In this document: piece after piece, positions 8,356-17,250 of the stretch
How positions within the stretch are numbered: the first letter of the stretch is position 1
Layout of the letters: each line of letters opens with the position of its first letter
NCBI RefSeq assembly: GCF_019655435.1
Contig: NZ_BPFH01000006.1
Coordinates: 124,001 to 188,000, forward strand
DNA: 64,000 bases
Reading direction: 5' to 3'
Source: Jannaschia pagri
GTDB taxonomy: Bacteria; Pseudomonadota; Alphaproteobacteria; Rhodobacterales; Rhodobacteraceae
Translations under genes and position numbers: made by a program
Notes under the pieces: generated by a model
Seen by the model: the letters and a program-made list of their open reading frames with translations, nothing else
Database searches by the model: none
Told to the model about the DNA's origin: nothing

Positions 8356-10202
8356 TCACCGTGATTGCCAACCGCTTTGCCACCTTCTTTGCGCCCTTCG
8401 CCCGGTCCGAAGGGCCGCCCCCGCGCGAGCTGTTTGCGTTTCTGCGGTGGTGCATGTCGGGCGCTTGGCCCGCGCTGATCGTGGCCTTTGGCGTCTCGGC
8501 CCTGGCGGGGACGACGGAAATCGCGACGGCGTTCTTTTTGGGCGCCATCGTCGATAGCGTGGCCAATCCAGGCGATGACTATTTCGCGCGCAATGCCCTG
8601 CTGTTTGCGGGGTTTCTGGCGTTCTATGTCGCCATCCGCCCGCTGGTTTTTGGCACGTCGGCCGCGTTCAACGGGATTACGGTGGCGCCAAATATCTATC
8701 CGCTGGTCCAGTCGCGCCTGCATCGCTGGACGCTTGGGCAATCGGTGACCTTTTTCGACAACGATTTCGCCGGGCGGATTGCCACCAAGCAGATGCAGAC
8801 AGCCCGCGCCGTGACCGAGGTCACAAGCGAGTTCATCAATGTCGTGGCCTTTGCTTCGGCGTCGCTGATCGGGTCGGTAATCCTGATGTTTGCGATTGAC
8901 TGGCGCATCGCCCTGGCTCTGGGCGTCTGGCTGATCGGCTATGTGGCCATGTTCCGCTTCTTCATGCCGCGTATCCGGGTGCGGTCTAAGGCGCGGGCGG
9001 CGGCACGGGCCATGGTCACGGGCCAGGTCGTCGATACGATCACCAACATCAAGACCGTCAAACTGTTCGGCCATTCCGACCACGAAGACCGAGCGGCACT
9101 GGATGCCATGGGCAAGCTGCGGGAGAAGGCGCTGGACTTTGGGCGCATGTCCACGGCGTTTCGTTTCACGCTGATGTTCGTGGCGGGTCTGTTGCCGATC
9201 CTGATGATCGGGGGCGCGGTTTTGCTGTGGCAAGCAGGCGCGGCCAGTGCCGGCGATATCGCGGCGGCTGGGGCGATCAGCTTCCGGCTGAGCCAGATGA
9301 CAGGCTGGGTCTCCTTCACACTGATGGGGCTCTATGCGAACGTGGGTGAGGTTGAGGATGGGATGCTAACGCTGGCCCACCTCCATACGCTCACGGATGC
9401 GGAGGATGCGACAACCCTGACCGAGGTCCGGGGTGACATCCGGTTTGAAGGGGTCGATTTCAGCTACGGGCGCAGCCAGGGTGGGATCGAGGGCCTGTCG
9501 TTGCACGTGCATCCAGGCGAAAAGCTGGGCGTCGTGGGGGCCTCTGGCGCGGGTAAGTCGACGCTCGTGTCGCTGCTCTTGCGGCTCTACGATCCAGAGG
9601 CGGGGCGCGTTACCCTCGACGGGCATGACCTCCGCCACGTCAGCCAGGATAGCCTGCGCCGTCAGATCGGGATGGTCACGCAAGAGACGGCGATGTTCAA
9701 TCGCTCGGCCCGGGACAACATCCTATACGGTCGACCCGACGCGACCGAGGCTGAGATGATCGATGCGGCCAAACGGGCTGAGGCCCATGACTTCATCGAA
9801 GACTTGCGCGATCACAAGGGCAACACTGGCTACGAGGCGTTTCTGGGGGAGCGTGGCGTAAAGCTGTCGGGTGGTCAGCGCCAGCGCATTGCCTTGGCCC
9901 GCGCCATCCTGAAGGACGCACCCGTCTTGGTGTTGGATGAGGCAACGAGCGCGCTCGATTCCGAGGTGGAGGCCGCGATCCAGACCGCGCTGGAGCGGGT
10001 GATGGAGGGCAAGACCGTCATCGCCATCGCCCATCGGTTGTCAACCATCGCTCGCATGGACCGGATCGTTGTCATGGATGCCGGGCGCATCGTCGAACAG
10101 GGCACCCACCGAGAGTTGCTGGCCAAGGGCGGCACCTATGCCCGATACTGGGACCGTCAATCGGGCGGCTTTATCGGGGTAGAAGATGTGGCAGCAGAGT
10201 GA
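8352..10202 (+). CDS. ABC exporter half-transporter, second of a pair
   Basis: 616 residues with the same plan as its upstream neighbour: a membrane domain to about residue 330, then an ATPase domain with Walker A GASGAGKST (near 395), signature LSGGQRQRIALARAI and Walker B VLVLDEATSALD. It overlaps the first half-transporter by four bases, which supports equal production and heterodimer assembly in the inner membrane. Many short stretches are identical between the two, consistent with an old tandem duplication. Lipid, peptide and drug substrates are all possible. Confidence 0.93.
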   Translation: MITVIANRFATFFAPFARSEGPPPRELFAFLRWCMSGAWPALIVAFGVSALAGTTEIATAFFLGAIVDSVANPGDDYFARNALLFAGFLAFYVAIRPLVFGTSAAFNGITVAPNIYPLVQSRLHRWTLGQSVTFFDNDFAGRIATKQMQTARAVTEVTSEFINVVAFASASLIGSVILMFAIDWRIALALGVWLIGYVAMFRFFMPRIRVRSKARAAARAMVTGQVVDTITNIKTVKLFGHSDHEDRAALDAMGKLREKALDFGRMSTAFRFTLMFVAGLLPILMIGGAVLLWQAGAASAGDIAAAGAISFRLSQMTGWVSFTLMGLYANVGEVEDGMLTLAHLHTLTDAEDATTLTEVRGDIRFEGVDFSYGRSQGGIEGLSLHVHPGEKLGVVGASGAGKSTLVSLLLRLYDPEAGRVTLDGHDLRHVSQDSLRRQIGMVTQETAMFNRSARDNILYGRPDATEAEMIDAAKRAEAHDFIEDLRDHKGNTGYEAFLGERGVKLSGGQRQRIALARAILKDAPVLVLDEATSALDSEVEAAIQTALERVMEGKTVIAIAHRLSTIARMDRIVVMDAGRIVEQGTHRELLAKGGTYARYWDRQSGGFIGVEDVAAE

Positions 10203-10241
10203 ACTGCGTTTGATCGAGGGATCGCTGTCGGCCCCCCACAC

Positions 10242-11462
10242 ATGTCAGGTATGACCGCTGAGTGGACCATAGACCGGTTGGGGCAACGGGGCGATGGGAT
10301 CGCGGGGGAGGTGTTCATTCCGCGCACGTTGCCCGGTGAGGTGGTGACCGGCGTCCAAATCGGGGATCGTATTCCCGAGCCAAAGATCATCATGCCCAGC
10401 CCGGACCGGGTTGCGGCGCCGTGTCCCCACTTCAAACGCTGTGGGGGCTGCGCCTTGCAGCACGCCAGCGACGTCTTCGTCGCCCAGTGGAAGCAGGACC
10501 GCGTCCGCGACGTCATGGCCCGTGCGGGCATCGAGGCGGAGGTGTCGCGGATCGAGACCTCGTCGCCCGCAACGCGTCGTCGGGCCGCGCTCTCTGGGCG
10601 GAAGACCCGCAAAGGGGCGCAGCTTGGCTTCCACGTGCGCGCGGGCGAAGAGATCGTGGCCATCCCTGAGTGTCGCATCCTTCACCCGGATATCTTGGCG
10701 GCTTTGCCCGCGCTGGAACAGGTGACGCGGTTGGCGGCGCCCCGGGGGGCAGAAGTCACCTTGCACGTCACCCAATCGCCCGTGGGCTTGGATCTGGCCG
10801 TTGAGGGCGCGCGGGCCTTGGACCGAAACCTGATGGTGTTGCTGGCGCCCTTTGCGACGGCCTTCGCGCGGATCACGTGGAATGGCGAGCCTGCGCTGCA
10901 ATCCGCAGCCCCCTGGCAACCCATTGGACCGGCCCGGGTTGTGCCCCCACCTGGCGCGTTTCTGCAGGCAACCCCCGAGGGGGAGGCGGCGCTGGTCACA
11001 GAGGTTCTGCGCAGTCTGCATGGGGCTACGCGGGTGGTCGATCTGTTTGCCGGGTGTGGGACGTTTAGCTTTCCCGCGGCGCAAATCGCACCTGTTCATG
11101 CGGTGGAGGGCGACAGGGGCCTGATGGAGGCCCTGGGCCAGGGTGCCGCCCGGGCCAGCGGTCTTAAAGCGATCACCGCTGAGGTCCGGGATTTGTTTCG
11201 CAACCCGATGTTGCCCGAGGATCTTGCCCGGTTCGACAGTGCGATCATCGACCCGCCCCGCGCCGGGGCCGAAGCGCAGGTGGCTGAACTGGCGCGCAGT
11301 GGGGTGGCGCGCATCGCCTTCGTCAGTTGCAATCCCACGACCTTTGCCCGGGATGCAGCCGTTCTGATCGCCGCCGGTTGGCACATGGGGGCGATAACGG
11401 TGGTGGACCAATTCCGCTGGTCACCGCATATCGAGTTGGTGACCCACTTTACCCGGACCTGA
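10242..11462 (+). CDS. Class I SAM-dependent RNA m5U methyltransferase (RlmD/RumA/TrmA-type)
   Basis: 406 residues. An N-terminal TRAM RNA-binding domain (about 5-55) is followed by a [4Fe-4S] cysteine set, Cys61, Cys67, Cys70 (CPHFKRCGGC) and Cys144 (PECRI), and then a Rossmann methyltransferase domain with DLFAGCGTFSFP (SAM binding), DPPRAG and the catalytic cysteine in FVSCNPTTFARD. The family methylates C5 of uridine in rRNA or tRNA. The exact target (23S U747/U1939 or tRNA U54) cannot be assigned, so no symbol is given. Confidence 0.92.
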   Translation: MSGMTAEWTIDRLGQRGDGIAGEVFIPRTLPGEVVTGVQIGDRIPEPKIIMPSPDRVAAPCPHFKRCGGCALQHASDVFVAQWKQDRVRDVMARAGIEAEVSRIETSSPATRRRAALSGRKTRKGAQLGFHVRAGEEIVAIPECRILHPDILAALPALEQVTRLAAPRGAEVTLHVTQSPVGLDLAVEGARALDRNLMVLLAPFATAFARITWNGEPALQSAAPWQPIGPARVVPPPGAFLQATPEGEAALVTEVLRSLHGATRVVDLFAGCGTFSFPAAQIAPVHAVEGDRGLMEALGQGAARASGLKAITAEVRDLFRNPMLPEDLARFDSAIIDPPRAGAEAQVAELARSGVARIAFVSCNPTTFARDAAVLIAAGWHMGAITVVDQFRWSPHIELVTHFTRT

Positions 11463-11471
11463 CCGCTGCCC

Positions 11472-12254
11472 ATGACTCGTGCCAAGCTCGACGCCCTGTT
11501 GAACCGCCCCATCGTCGCCAACGCCATCATCGGCGTGATCGTCGTGAACGCCATCGTCCTGGGTCTGGAAACCGTGCCCCCCGTGATGGAGAGCATTGGC
11601 CCGGTCCTGGTTGCGGTCGACCAGGCCTGTCTTGCGGTTTTCGTGGTTGAATTGGTCCTGAAGATGATTGCCCAGGGGCGGCGCTTTTGGACCCAGGGGT
11701 GGAACCTGTTCGACTTTGCCATCGTGGCCATTGCCTTGGTGCCAAATGCGGGGCCATTCAGCGTGTTGCGCGCCCTTCGGATCCTGCGCGTGCTGCGCAT
11801 TGTGTCGGTCTTTCCGCGCCTGCGACGCGTGGTGGAGGGCTTCGTAACCGCGCTGCCGGGCATGGGCAGTGTGTTTCTGCTGATGGGGATCATCTTTTAC
11901 ATCGCGGCTGTCATGGCCACCAAGCTGTTCGGGACGTCCTTTCCCCAGTGGTTTGGCGATCTCGGGTCCTCTGGCTACAGCCTGTTCCAGATCATGACCT
12001 TGGAGTCCTGGTCCATGGGGATCGTGCGCCCGGTGATGGAGGTGTATCCCCATGCTTGGCTGTTTTTCGTGCCGTTCATCATGGTCACGACCTTTGCGGT
12101 GGTGAACCTGCTGGTCGGTTTGATCGTGAATTCCATGCAAGACGCCCATGCTGAGGAGAGCAACGCGGCCACGGACGCCTACCGCGACGAAGTGCTGGAG
12201 CGTCTGAAGGCAATCGAGGGGCAACTGGCCGAGCGAGGTGAAGGTCCCAAGTAG
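11472..12254 (+). CDS. Bacterial voltage-gated sodium channel (NaChBac/NavAb family)
   Basis: 260 residues, a single six-transmembrane domain. S4 (about 98-120) carries arginines at 100, 103, 106 and 109, the three-residue spacing of a voltage sensor. The selectivity filter reads TLESWSM (176-182), identical to that of NavAb/NaChBac-type sodium channels, followed by a pore helix and S6 ending in VNLLVGLIVNSMQD. The last about 30 residues (YRDEVLERLKAIEGQLAE) look like the C-terminal coiled coil that holds the tetramer together. Such channels occur in marine bacteria and may serve sodium signalling, motility or pH homeostasis. It starts nine bases after the methyltransferase stop. Confidence 0.93.
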   Translation: MTRAKLDALLNRPIVANAIIGVIVVNAIVLGLETVPPVMESIGPVLVAVDQACLAVFVVELVLKMIAQGRRFWTQGWNLFDFAIVAIALVPNAGPFSVLRALRILRVLRIVSVFPRLRRVVEGFVTALPGMGSVFLLMGIIFYIAAVMATKLFGTSFPQWFGDLGSSGYSLFQIMTLESWSMGIVRPVMEVYPHAWLFFVPFIMVTTFAVVNLLVGLIVNSMQDAHAEESNAATDAYRDEVLERLKAIEGQLAERGEGPK

Positions 12255-12272
12255 ACCCTTCCCGCCCAAGGG

Positions 12273-12914
12273 TCAGACGTATCGCCCCTTGCGCATCGGG
12301 CGGATGCGACGGGGGAAGAACTTGGCGGTCGTCCAGGAAATCAGCTTCACGTCCAACCAGAACGATTGGTTGCGCTGATACAGCAGGTCCAGCTTTGCCT
12401 TGGCGGGGATGCACCGGCGGATGTAGGCGGCCTCCGTTTCAGCAGCTGTGTCGCAGGCCTCCAGGATGCGTTCCTCATGGGGCGCGTAGATCAAGCTGGC
12501 CAAACCGGTCACGCCTGGACGGGATTGCAGCACCTCCCCGTAGAGGTCTGGGAACATCTCCACATAGCGGCGCAGGGGCGGGCGGGGGCCCACGAAACTG
12601 ACGTCGCCGCGCAGGATGTTCCAAAGCTGTGGCAACTCATCCAACCGTCGTTTGCGCAGGGCCGCCCCCAGTGGAGTGATCCGGTTGGCTTTGTCCCCAC
12701 CTGTGACGCCGGTGTCGTTCGGGTCGGGCGCCATGGTGCGAAACTTCCACAGCGTAAAGCCCGTCGTGGCCGAACGCATCCTCTCCGAGCCGTAGAAGAT
12801 CGGCCCATCGCCCTGGCGCCAGACCTTCCAGGTCACGACAGCAATCACGGGGGCCAGAAAGGCCATCAGATAGAGCGAAAACAAGATATCGAAGAGCCGT
12901 TTTCCGGGTGTCAT
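12273..12914 (-). CDS. Undecaprenyl-phosphate sugar (phospho)transferase
   Basis: 213 residues of the bacterial sugar transferase family (WcaJ/PglC/RfbP C-terminal domain type). There is one N-terminal membrane segment (LFDILFSLYLMAFLAPVIAV) and the signatures GPIFYGSERM, TLWKFRTM and DELPQLWNILRGDVSFVGPRP. Such enzymes load the first sugar phosphate onto the lipid carrier to begin a capsule, exopolysaccharide or O-antigen unit. The ATG at 12914 overlaps the stop of the upstream epimerase (ATGA), so the two form one operon. The short length means only the catalytic domain is present. Confidence 0.92.
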   Translation of the reverse strand: MTPGKRLFDILFSLYLMAFLAPVIAVVTWKVWRQGDGPIFYGSERMRSATTGFTLWKFRTMAPDPNDTGVTGGDKANRITPLGAALRKRRLDELPQLWNILRGDVSFVGPRPPLRRYVEMFPDLYGEVLQSRPGVTGLASLIYAPHEERILEACDTAAETEAAYIRRCIPAKAKLDLLYQRNQSFWLDVKLISWTTAKFFPRRIRPMRKGRYV

Positions 12915-13705
12915 GCCAAGGCCTCCTGCCACTCATCGACCATGCCCTGGGCCGTTGCGGCCTGCGCCGGAAGCGGGATCAAAGCGGACAGGGGCGCGGT
13001 GTCCAATGTGACGTCCGCGATTGCCTCTGGCGGGGCGGGCACGGTCGTCCATGGCCGCTGCGCCGCCTGCAAAAGGTCGGCCATCTCCACTGTGCCGGGG
13101 GCTGCGACGTTCAAAATCGGGGGCACATCGGGGCAAACGGCCAGCTTGCAAAAGACATGGGCCAGGCTGCGCGGGCCGATGTAGCTGCGCCGAGGGGTGC
13201 GCCCATCCGGCCAGGTATCCAGGGTCGGCGGTGCGTCCGGCGAGATATTGCCGAGCAGCGCATCGGCCCCGGCGACGTTCCCAAGCCGTAGAATGGTGAC
13301 GCGGGGCCCCCCTGGCCGCTCGCTGCACCAACCTGTGACAGCCGCTTCCATCTGGGCCTTTGCTTCGCCGTAGGGCGCCGCTGGGGTGGGTGCCTTGTCC
13401 GCCCGCAAAGGGCTGGGTGCCCGTCCATAGACCGCGGCGGACGACAAAATCAGAACATGGGGGACGCCCAGCCGCGCGCCAGCCTCCAACCCCTCAAGTG
13501 CGGTTTTTGTATTGTTCGACAGGGTGTTGCGATCCCCCCGCGTCACGCCCGCCAGACAGATCAGCGCGTCTGCGCCCGCGATTGCGTCAAACCCGTCCTG
13601 CCGGGTCAGCCAGGTCGCTGTGTCGAGGAACGGTCGCACCAAGGCGGCGACACGGCCTGTTGCACCGGTCAGGGCGAGGCGCGGTTGTGGGAGTGGCGGG
13701 GACAT
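12911..13705 (-). CDS. NAD-dependent sugar epimerase/dehydratase family protein
   Basis: 264 residues, SDR-type Rossmann fold. The N-terminal nucleotide-binding motif reads LTGATGRVA, with alanine where the third glycine usually is. Later motifs are LSSAAVYG and an active-site YGEAKAQ (Tyr and Lys three apart). The segment between the first and third strands is shorter than in typical epimerases. It lies directly upstream of the sugar transferase, suggesting it makes or modifies the sugar that starts the polymer. The substrate is not identifiable. The start at 13705 gives an N-terminus right before the Rossmann strand. Confidence 0.8.
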   Translation of the reverse strand: MSPPLPQPRLALTGATGRVAALVRPFLDTATWLTRQDGFDAIAGADALICLAGVTRGDRNTLSNNTKTALEGLEAGARLGVPHVLILSSAAVYGRAPSPLRADKAPTPAAPYGEAKAQMEAAVTGWCSERPGGPRVTILRLGNVAGADALLGNISPDAPPTLDTWPDGRTPRRSYIGPRSLAHVFCKLAVCPDVPPILNVAAPGTVEMADLLQAAQRPWTTVPAPPEAIADVTLDTAPLSALIPLPAQAATAQGMVDEWQEALA

Positions 13706-13867
13706 CGGCGGCGGTCTGGTCAAAGGGTTGCGTCCCGGCTCTAGCTGGTGGGGCGTTGCAAAATCAAGACAGTGCCCGACCCAAGTTCCCTCATTGGCCT
13801 TCTCTTGCGATCCGGGACGCAGGATAACGACCCGACTGGAAGAGGCGACCGCAGAAAGGCCGATGCG

Positions 13868-16027
13868 ATGCGACCGATGGGACGAATGGCCTTTGCCTCT
13901 GCGGTGCTGATGGCAGCGGGGATTGCTGCCCCGGTTCTGGCGAACGAAGACATCCGGTCTCGCTCGATCAACACCTACGGTGTGCCCGGTCTCATCGACA
14001 TGCCGAGCGCCGAGATGCAGCCCGACGGCGAGTTGGTGACAAGCGTCTACATCCTGTCCAACGGCGTGGCGCGGACGCAGCTGACATTCCAACTGACGGA
14101 CCGGCTACAAGGGGTGTTCAGATACGCGACGCTGCCGGATTTCCTCCAGGTCGGCAGTCAGTTCATTCGAACCTACGACCGCAGCTTTGACATCCGCTAC
14201 CAGTTGTTCCGCGAAGGACGCTTGCGGCCAGCGGTGACTGTCGGGTTGCAAGACTTTGGCGGTACAAGCTTGTTCAGCGGCGAATACCTCGTCGCGACCA
14301 AATCGCTGGGCGACCGCTGGAAAGTGACCGGTGGCCTGGGATGGGGGCGCTTGGGCACAAGCAATAGCTTTACCAATCCCCTGGGTGTCCTCAGCGACCG
14401 GTTCGAGACGCGGCCAGGATTTGACGTCTCGTCGCGCGGAGGGTCGTTTTCGACAAACCAATGGTTTCGCGGGGATGCGGCTTTGTTCGCCGGGGTGGAA
14501 TACCGCCCCAATGACCGCTGGACCCTGAAAGCGGAATACTCCTCCGACGCCTACCGCGAAGAAAGGGAGCGCGGGATTTTTACGCGCGACATCCCGCTGA
14601 ACTTTGGCGTGGATTACGCGGTGCGTCCCGGTGTGAACGTGGCCGCCTATGCCATTGGCGGGACCGAAGTCGGGATCAACCTGCAGTTCTCGCTCAACCC
14701 GAAGCGGCCGCTGAACCCGTCCGGCACTGAACCTGCCGCCCGCCCCGTCACATTGCGCCCCGCGCAGAATGAGGTGCCTGAGGCCTGGACGACGGCTTGG
14801 GTGGGCAATGAGCAGATCGAGAATGGGGTCGGGACGACCTTGACCGCGCTGCTCGACGAAGCCGAGTTGGAGCTGATCTCCTACAACCTCACGGCAAACC
14901 GGGCGGAGGTACGGTTCCGCAATCCAACCTATCGCAACCAGGCCCAGGCCATTGGGCGCGCCGCCCGCGCCATGACGGCTGTGGTCCCGTCGTCGGTGGA
15001 GACCTTCGTTCTGATCCCTGAGACAGACACCAGCCTCGGCAGCGGAGCGGTCATTTTGCGCCGCAGTGACATCGAAGCCATCGAGATGCGCCCCAACGGC
15101 ACCGCCGAGGTGCAGGCGGTGGCGGGCTTGGTCGACTCCGAAACGCTCCCCCGCGCTGGTCGGCGCTACGTCGAAGAGGCCTATCCTCGCTTCAACTGGC
15201 GTATCGGGCCCACATTTGGCTACGCGCTGTTCGACCCGGATGCGCCGTTCCGCTTTGACCTGGGCATCGAAGCCGCCGCCACATGGGAGCCCGTCCGGGG
15301 GTTGCTGTTCTCTGGTGCGGTTCAGCAGAAAATCGTCGGGAACCGCGATGAGTCGAACCGGGCGAGCAACTCCGTCCTACCCAGGGTTCGCACCAATGGC
15401 CCCGAGTTCCTGCGGACCGAAGACCCCTTCATCCCCTACCTGACCGCGGAATACTTCTGGCGCCCCGGCAAGGACCTGTATGCCCGGGCATCCGGTGGCC
15501 TATTAGAGACCGAGTTTGGCGGCGTCTCGGCCGAGCTTTTGTGGAAACCGGTTGAATCGCCCTTGGCCATCGGGCTTGAGGTCAACCGTGTCCGCCAGCG
15601 CGATTTCGATCAGCGGTTCTCGTTCCAAGATCTGGAGGCCACGACAGCTTTCGTCTCGGCCTATTACGACCACGGCAACCGTTTCCACAGCCAAGTGGAC
15701 GTGGGCCAATACCTGGCCGGGGATCGCGGTCTCACCTACACTTTGACCCGGGAGTTCTCCAACGGCTGGCGCGTGGGGGCCTTTGCGACCCAGACGAACG
15801 TCAGTGCCGAAGACTTTGGCGAGGGCAGCTTTGACAAGGGCCTCTTCGTGGACTTCCCGGTTAGCTGGTTGATTGGTCAGCCCTCCCGCGAGACGTCAGG
15901 GATCTTGCTGAGGCCGGTGCAACGGGACGGGGGCGCGCGCCTCAACATTCGCAACCGTCTCTACCCTCAGGTGCGGGGCCTCTCGGATCCTCAGATCAAC
16001 GAAGAATGGGGACGGTTTTGGCGATGA
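13868..16027 (+). CDS. yjbH: YjbH-family outer-membrane exopolysaccharide protein
   Basis: 719 residues with a signal peptide (MRPMGRMAFASAVLMAAG, cleavage near VLA). YjbH/GfcD proteins are predicted outer-membrane beta-barrels required for a secreted polysaccharide. Two halves are visible: an N-terminal barrel-like part with the YjbH motif GVPGLIDMPSAEMQPDGEL (about 38-56), and a C-terminal part with the conserved block GRAARAMTAVVPSSVETF and alternating beta-strand segments up to the end. The start at 13868 puts the signal sequence at the N-terminus. It overlaps yjbF by ATGA and is divergent from the epimerase/sugar transferase pair. Confidence 0.9.
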   Translation: MRPMGRMAFASAVLMAAGIAAPVLANEDIRSRSINTYGVPGLIDMPSAEMQPDGELVTSVYILSNGVARTQLTFQLTDRLQGVFRYATLPDFLQVGSQFIRTYDRSFDIRYQLFREGRLRPAVTVGLQDFGGTSLFSGEYLVATKSLGDRWKVTGGLGWGRLGTSNSFTNPLGVLSDRFETRPGFDVSSRGGSFSTNQWFRGDAALFAGVEYRPNDRWTLKAEYSSDAYREERERGIFTRDIPLNFGVDYAVRPGVNVAAYAIGGTEVGINLQFSLNPKRPLNPSGTEPAARPVTLRPAQNEVPEAWTTAWVGNEQIENGVGTTLTALLDEAELELISYNLTANRAEVRFRNPTYRNQAQAIGRAARAMTAVVPSSVETFVLIPETDTSLGSGAVILRRSDIEAIEMRPNGTAEVQAVAGLVDSETLPRAGRRYVEEAYPRFNWRIGPTFGYALFDPDAPFRFDLGIEAAATWEPVRGLLFSGAVQQKIVGNRDESNRASNSVLPRVRTNGPEFLRTEDPFIPYLTAEYFWRPGKDLYARASGGLLETEFGGVSAELLWKPVESPLAIGLEVNRVRQRDFDQRFSFQDLEATTAFVSAYYDHGNRFHSQVDVGQYLAGDRGLTYTLTREFSNGWRVGAFATQTNVSAEDFGEGSFDKGLFVDFPVSWLIGQPSRETSGILLRPVQRDGGARLNIRNRLYPQVRGLSDPQINEEWGRFWR

Positions 16028-16725
16028 TCCGATCACGTACCCTGCGGCTGTGTGCCTGTGCGGCTTGGCTTGGTGTCCTTGCTGCCTGCAGCGGTGGGAC
16101 GAACACCGACACTGGCGCAGACGATTCCGTCGTGTCTTTGGCGTTTGGGCGGCTGCTGGATGCCATTCCCCTCGGTGGGCAAACAGCCGAGGCGCCAGAC
16201 CCGCGTCGCGTGCTGACAGGCGCCGCCATCGCGCAATCGCCGACGCCCGTTCTTATGGTGGTCGTCCAGCGGACCGATATCGCGTTCACGATGATCCCCC
16301 TGACCACCAACGGCGATACCGTGCAATGGCGTGATGCCGCAGGCGGAGCGATTTTTATGCGCGACGGCCTTTTGGTCGGAACGCGCGCCTTAGGCAACGA
16401 TTTGTACGGGGCTGATGTGGCGCCCTTGGCCGAGGCACTGCGCGCAGGCGGCGGCCAAGACGTGCACCGGATCAATTACGTGCTCGACGGGCAAGAACAG
16501 GTCCGGGCGATCCAATACCTCTGTGATGTGCGGCCGGTCGGGGCGGAGACGTTGACCTTCTTCGGCACGTCATATCGTACAACCGCCTATGACGAAGTCT
16601 GCACGGGGGACGGGCCGGACTTCACCAATCGCTATTGGATCGACTCACAAGGCAGCATCAGGCGATCCCTGGAACGCATCAGCGATCCCGTAGGTGCCGT
16701 CGAGGTCAGCGTTCTGAAGCGGTAG
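16024..16725 (+). CDS. yjbF: YjbF-family lipoprotein
   Basis: 233 residues. It has a lipoprotein signal with lipobox LAAC (Cys22) after a hydrophobic run. YjbF/GfcB is the periplasmic lipoprotein partner of YjbH in group 4 capsule and yjbEFGH loci; its neighbourhood and size fit. ATG at 16024 overlaps the yjbH stop. An alternative ATG at 16006 would add six residues. Function beyond polysaccharide secretion is not established for the family. Confidence 0.82.
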   Translation: MIRSRTLRLCACAAWLGVLAACSGGTNTDTGADDSVVSLAFGRLLDAIPLGGQTAEAPDPRRVLTGAAIAQSPTPVLMVVVQRTDIAFTMIPLTTNGDTVQWRDAAGGAIFMRDGLLVGTRALGNDLYGADVAPLAEALRAGGGQDVHRINYVLDGQEQVRAIQYLCDVRPVGAETLTFFGTSYRTTAYDEVCTGDGPDFTNRYWIDSQGSIRRSLERISDPVGAVEVSVLKR

Positions 16726-16735
16726 ATGGTTAGTA

Positions 16736-16769
16736 TTGCTGCGTTGCAGCAACAGTTCTCGGCGAGAAC
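16736..16769. promoter_or_regulatory. Two adjacent perfect inverted repeats upstream of the yjbE-like gene
   Basis: TTGCTGC-gtt-GCAGCAA (16736-16752) is followed after two bases by GTTCTC-ggc-GAGAAC (16755-16769). Both are perfect palindromic arms around 3-base centres. They lie 11 bases past the yjbF stop and about 107 bases before yjbE. They could be operators for the small gene or RNA hairpins that separate its transcript from yjbF. Confidence 0.5.
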
Positions 16770-16875
16770 CCGCCGCAAAGGGGCCCTTGCATAGAAAGCG
16801 GGCGGACGCCGCTTGAACAGGCTTCCTCCTTCTTTTAGGCGTTATGCCGTGCACACACCCGACGGAGTTATCCTA

Positions 16876-17133
16876 ATGAAAACGTTTATCGCGATCTCGG
16901 CGGCCTCGTTGCTCGCCGTCGCCCCCCTCGCCGCCACGGCCCAGCAAGCGGAAGCCACCGCTGGCGCAGCTGCGACTACCGAAACCACCGTTCTGGTCGG
17001 CGGCGGTCTGAGCACTGCTGGCGCGGCAGCCATCGGTTTTGGCGCTCTGGTGCTGGTCGGCGCCCTGGCTGGCGGTTCGTCCTCCGGTACGACCACGACG
17101 ACGACGCCCGGCGCGACTGGCGGCACGAACTGA
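16876..17133 (+). CDS. yjbE: YjbE/GfcA-like small secreted Thr/Gly/Ala-rich protein
   Basis: 85 residues. A signal peptide (MKTFIAISAASLLAVAPLAATAQ) is followed by a second hydrophobic Ala/Gly segment (GGGLSTAGAAAIGFGALVLVG) and a low-complexity tail with six threonines in a row and glycines. Enterobacterial YjbE/GfcA is likewise a small Ala/Thr-rich secreted protein next to YjbF and YjbH, so position and composition agree, although such composition is weak evidence alone. It is separated from yjbF by 150 bases and ends in a clear terminator, so it may also be transcribed on its own. Confidence 0.65.
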   Translation: MKTFIAISAASLLAVAPLAATAQQAEATAGAAATTETTVLVGGGLSTAGAAAIGFGALVLVGALAGGSSSGTTTTTTPGATGGTN

Positions 17134-17159
17134 TCTGATTAGGTCAGAGATGTTGGAAC

Positions 17160-17183
17160 CGGCGGCCTTTGGGCCGCCGTTTT
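17160..17183 (+). terminator. Rho-independent terminator after the yjb genes
   Basis: CGGCGGCC (17160-17167), loop TTTG, GGCCGCCG (17172-17179), then TTTT followed by a further T-rich stretch. It is a strong hairpin with a U-tract 26 bases past the yjbE stop, and it can also serve the convergent dxs operon. Confidence 0.85.
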
Positions 17184-17250
17184 CGTTTCTAAGGATTACC
17201 TGCGGTCGCCTGAGCCAGGCAAACGTCGCAAGCGACGCCCGAGCGGGATC

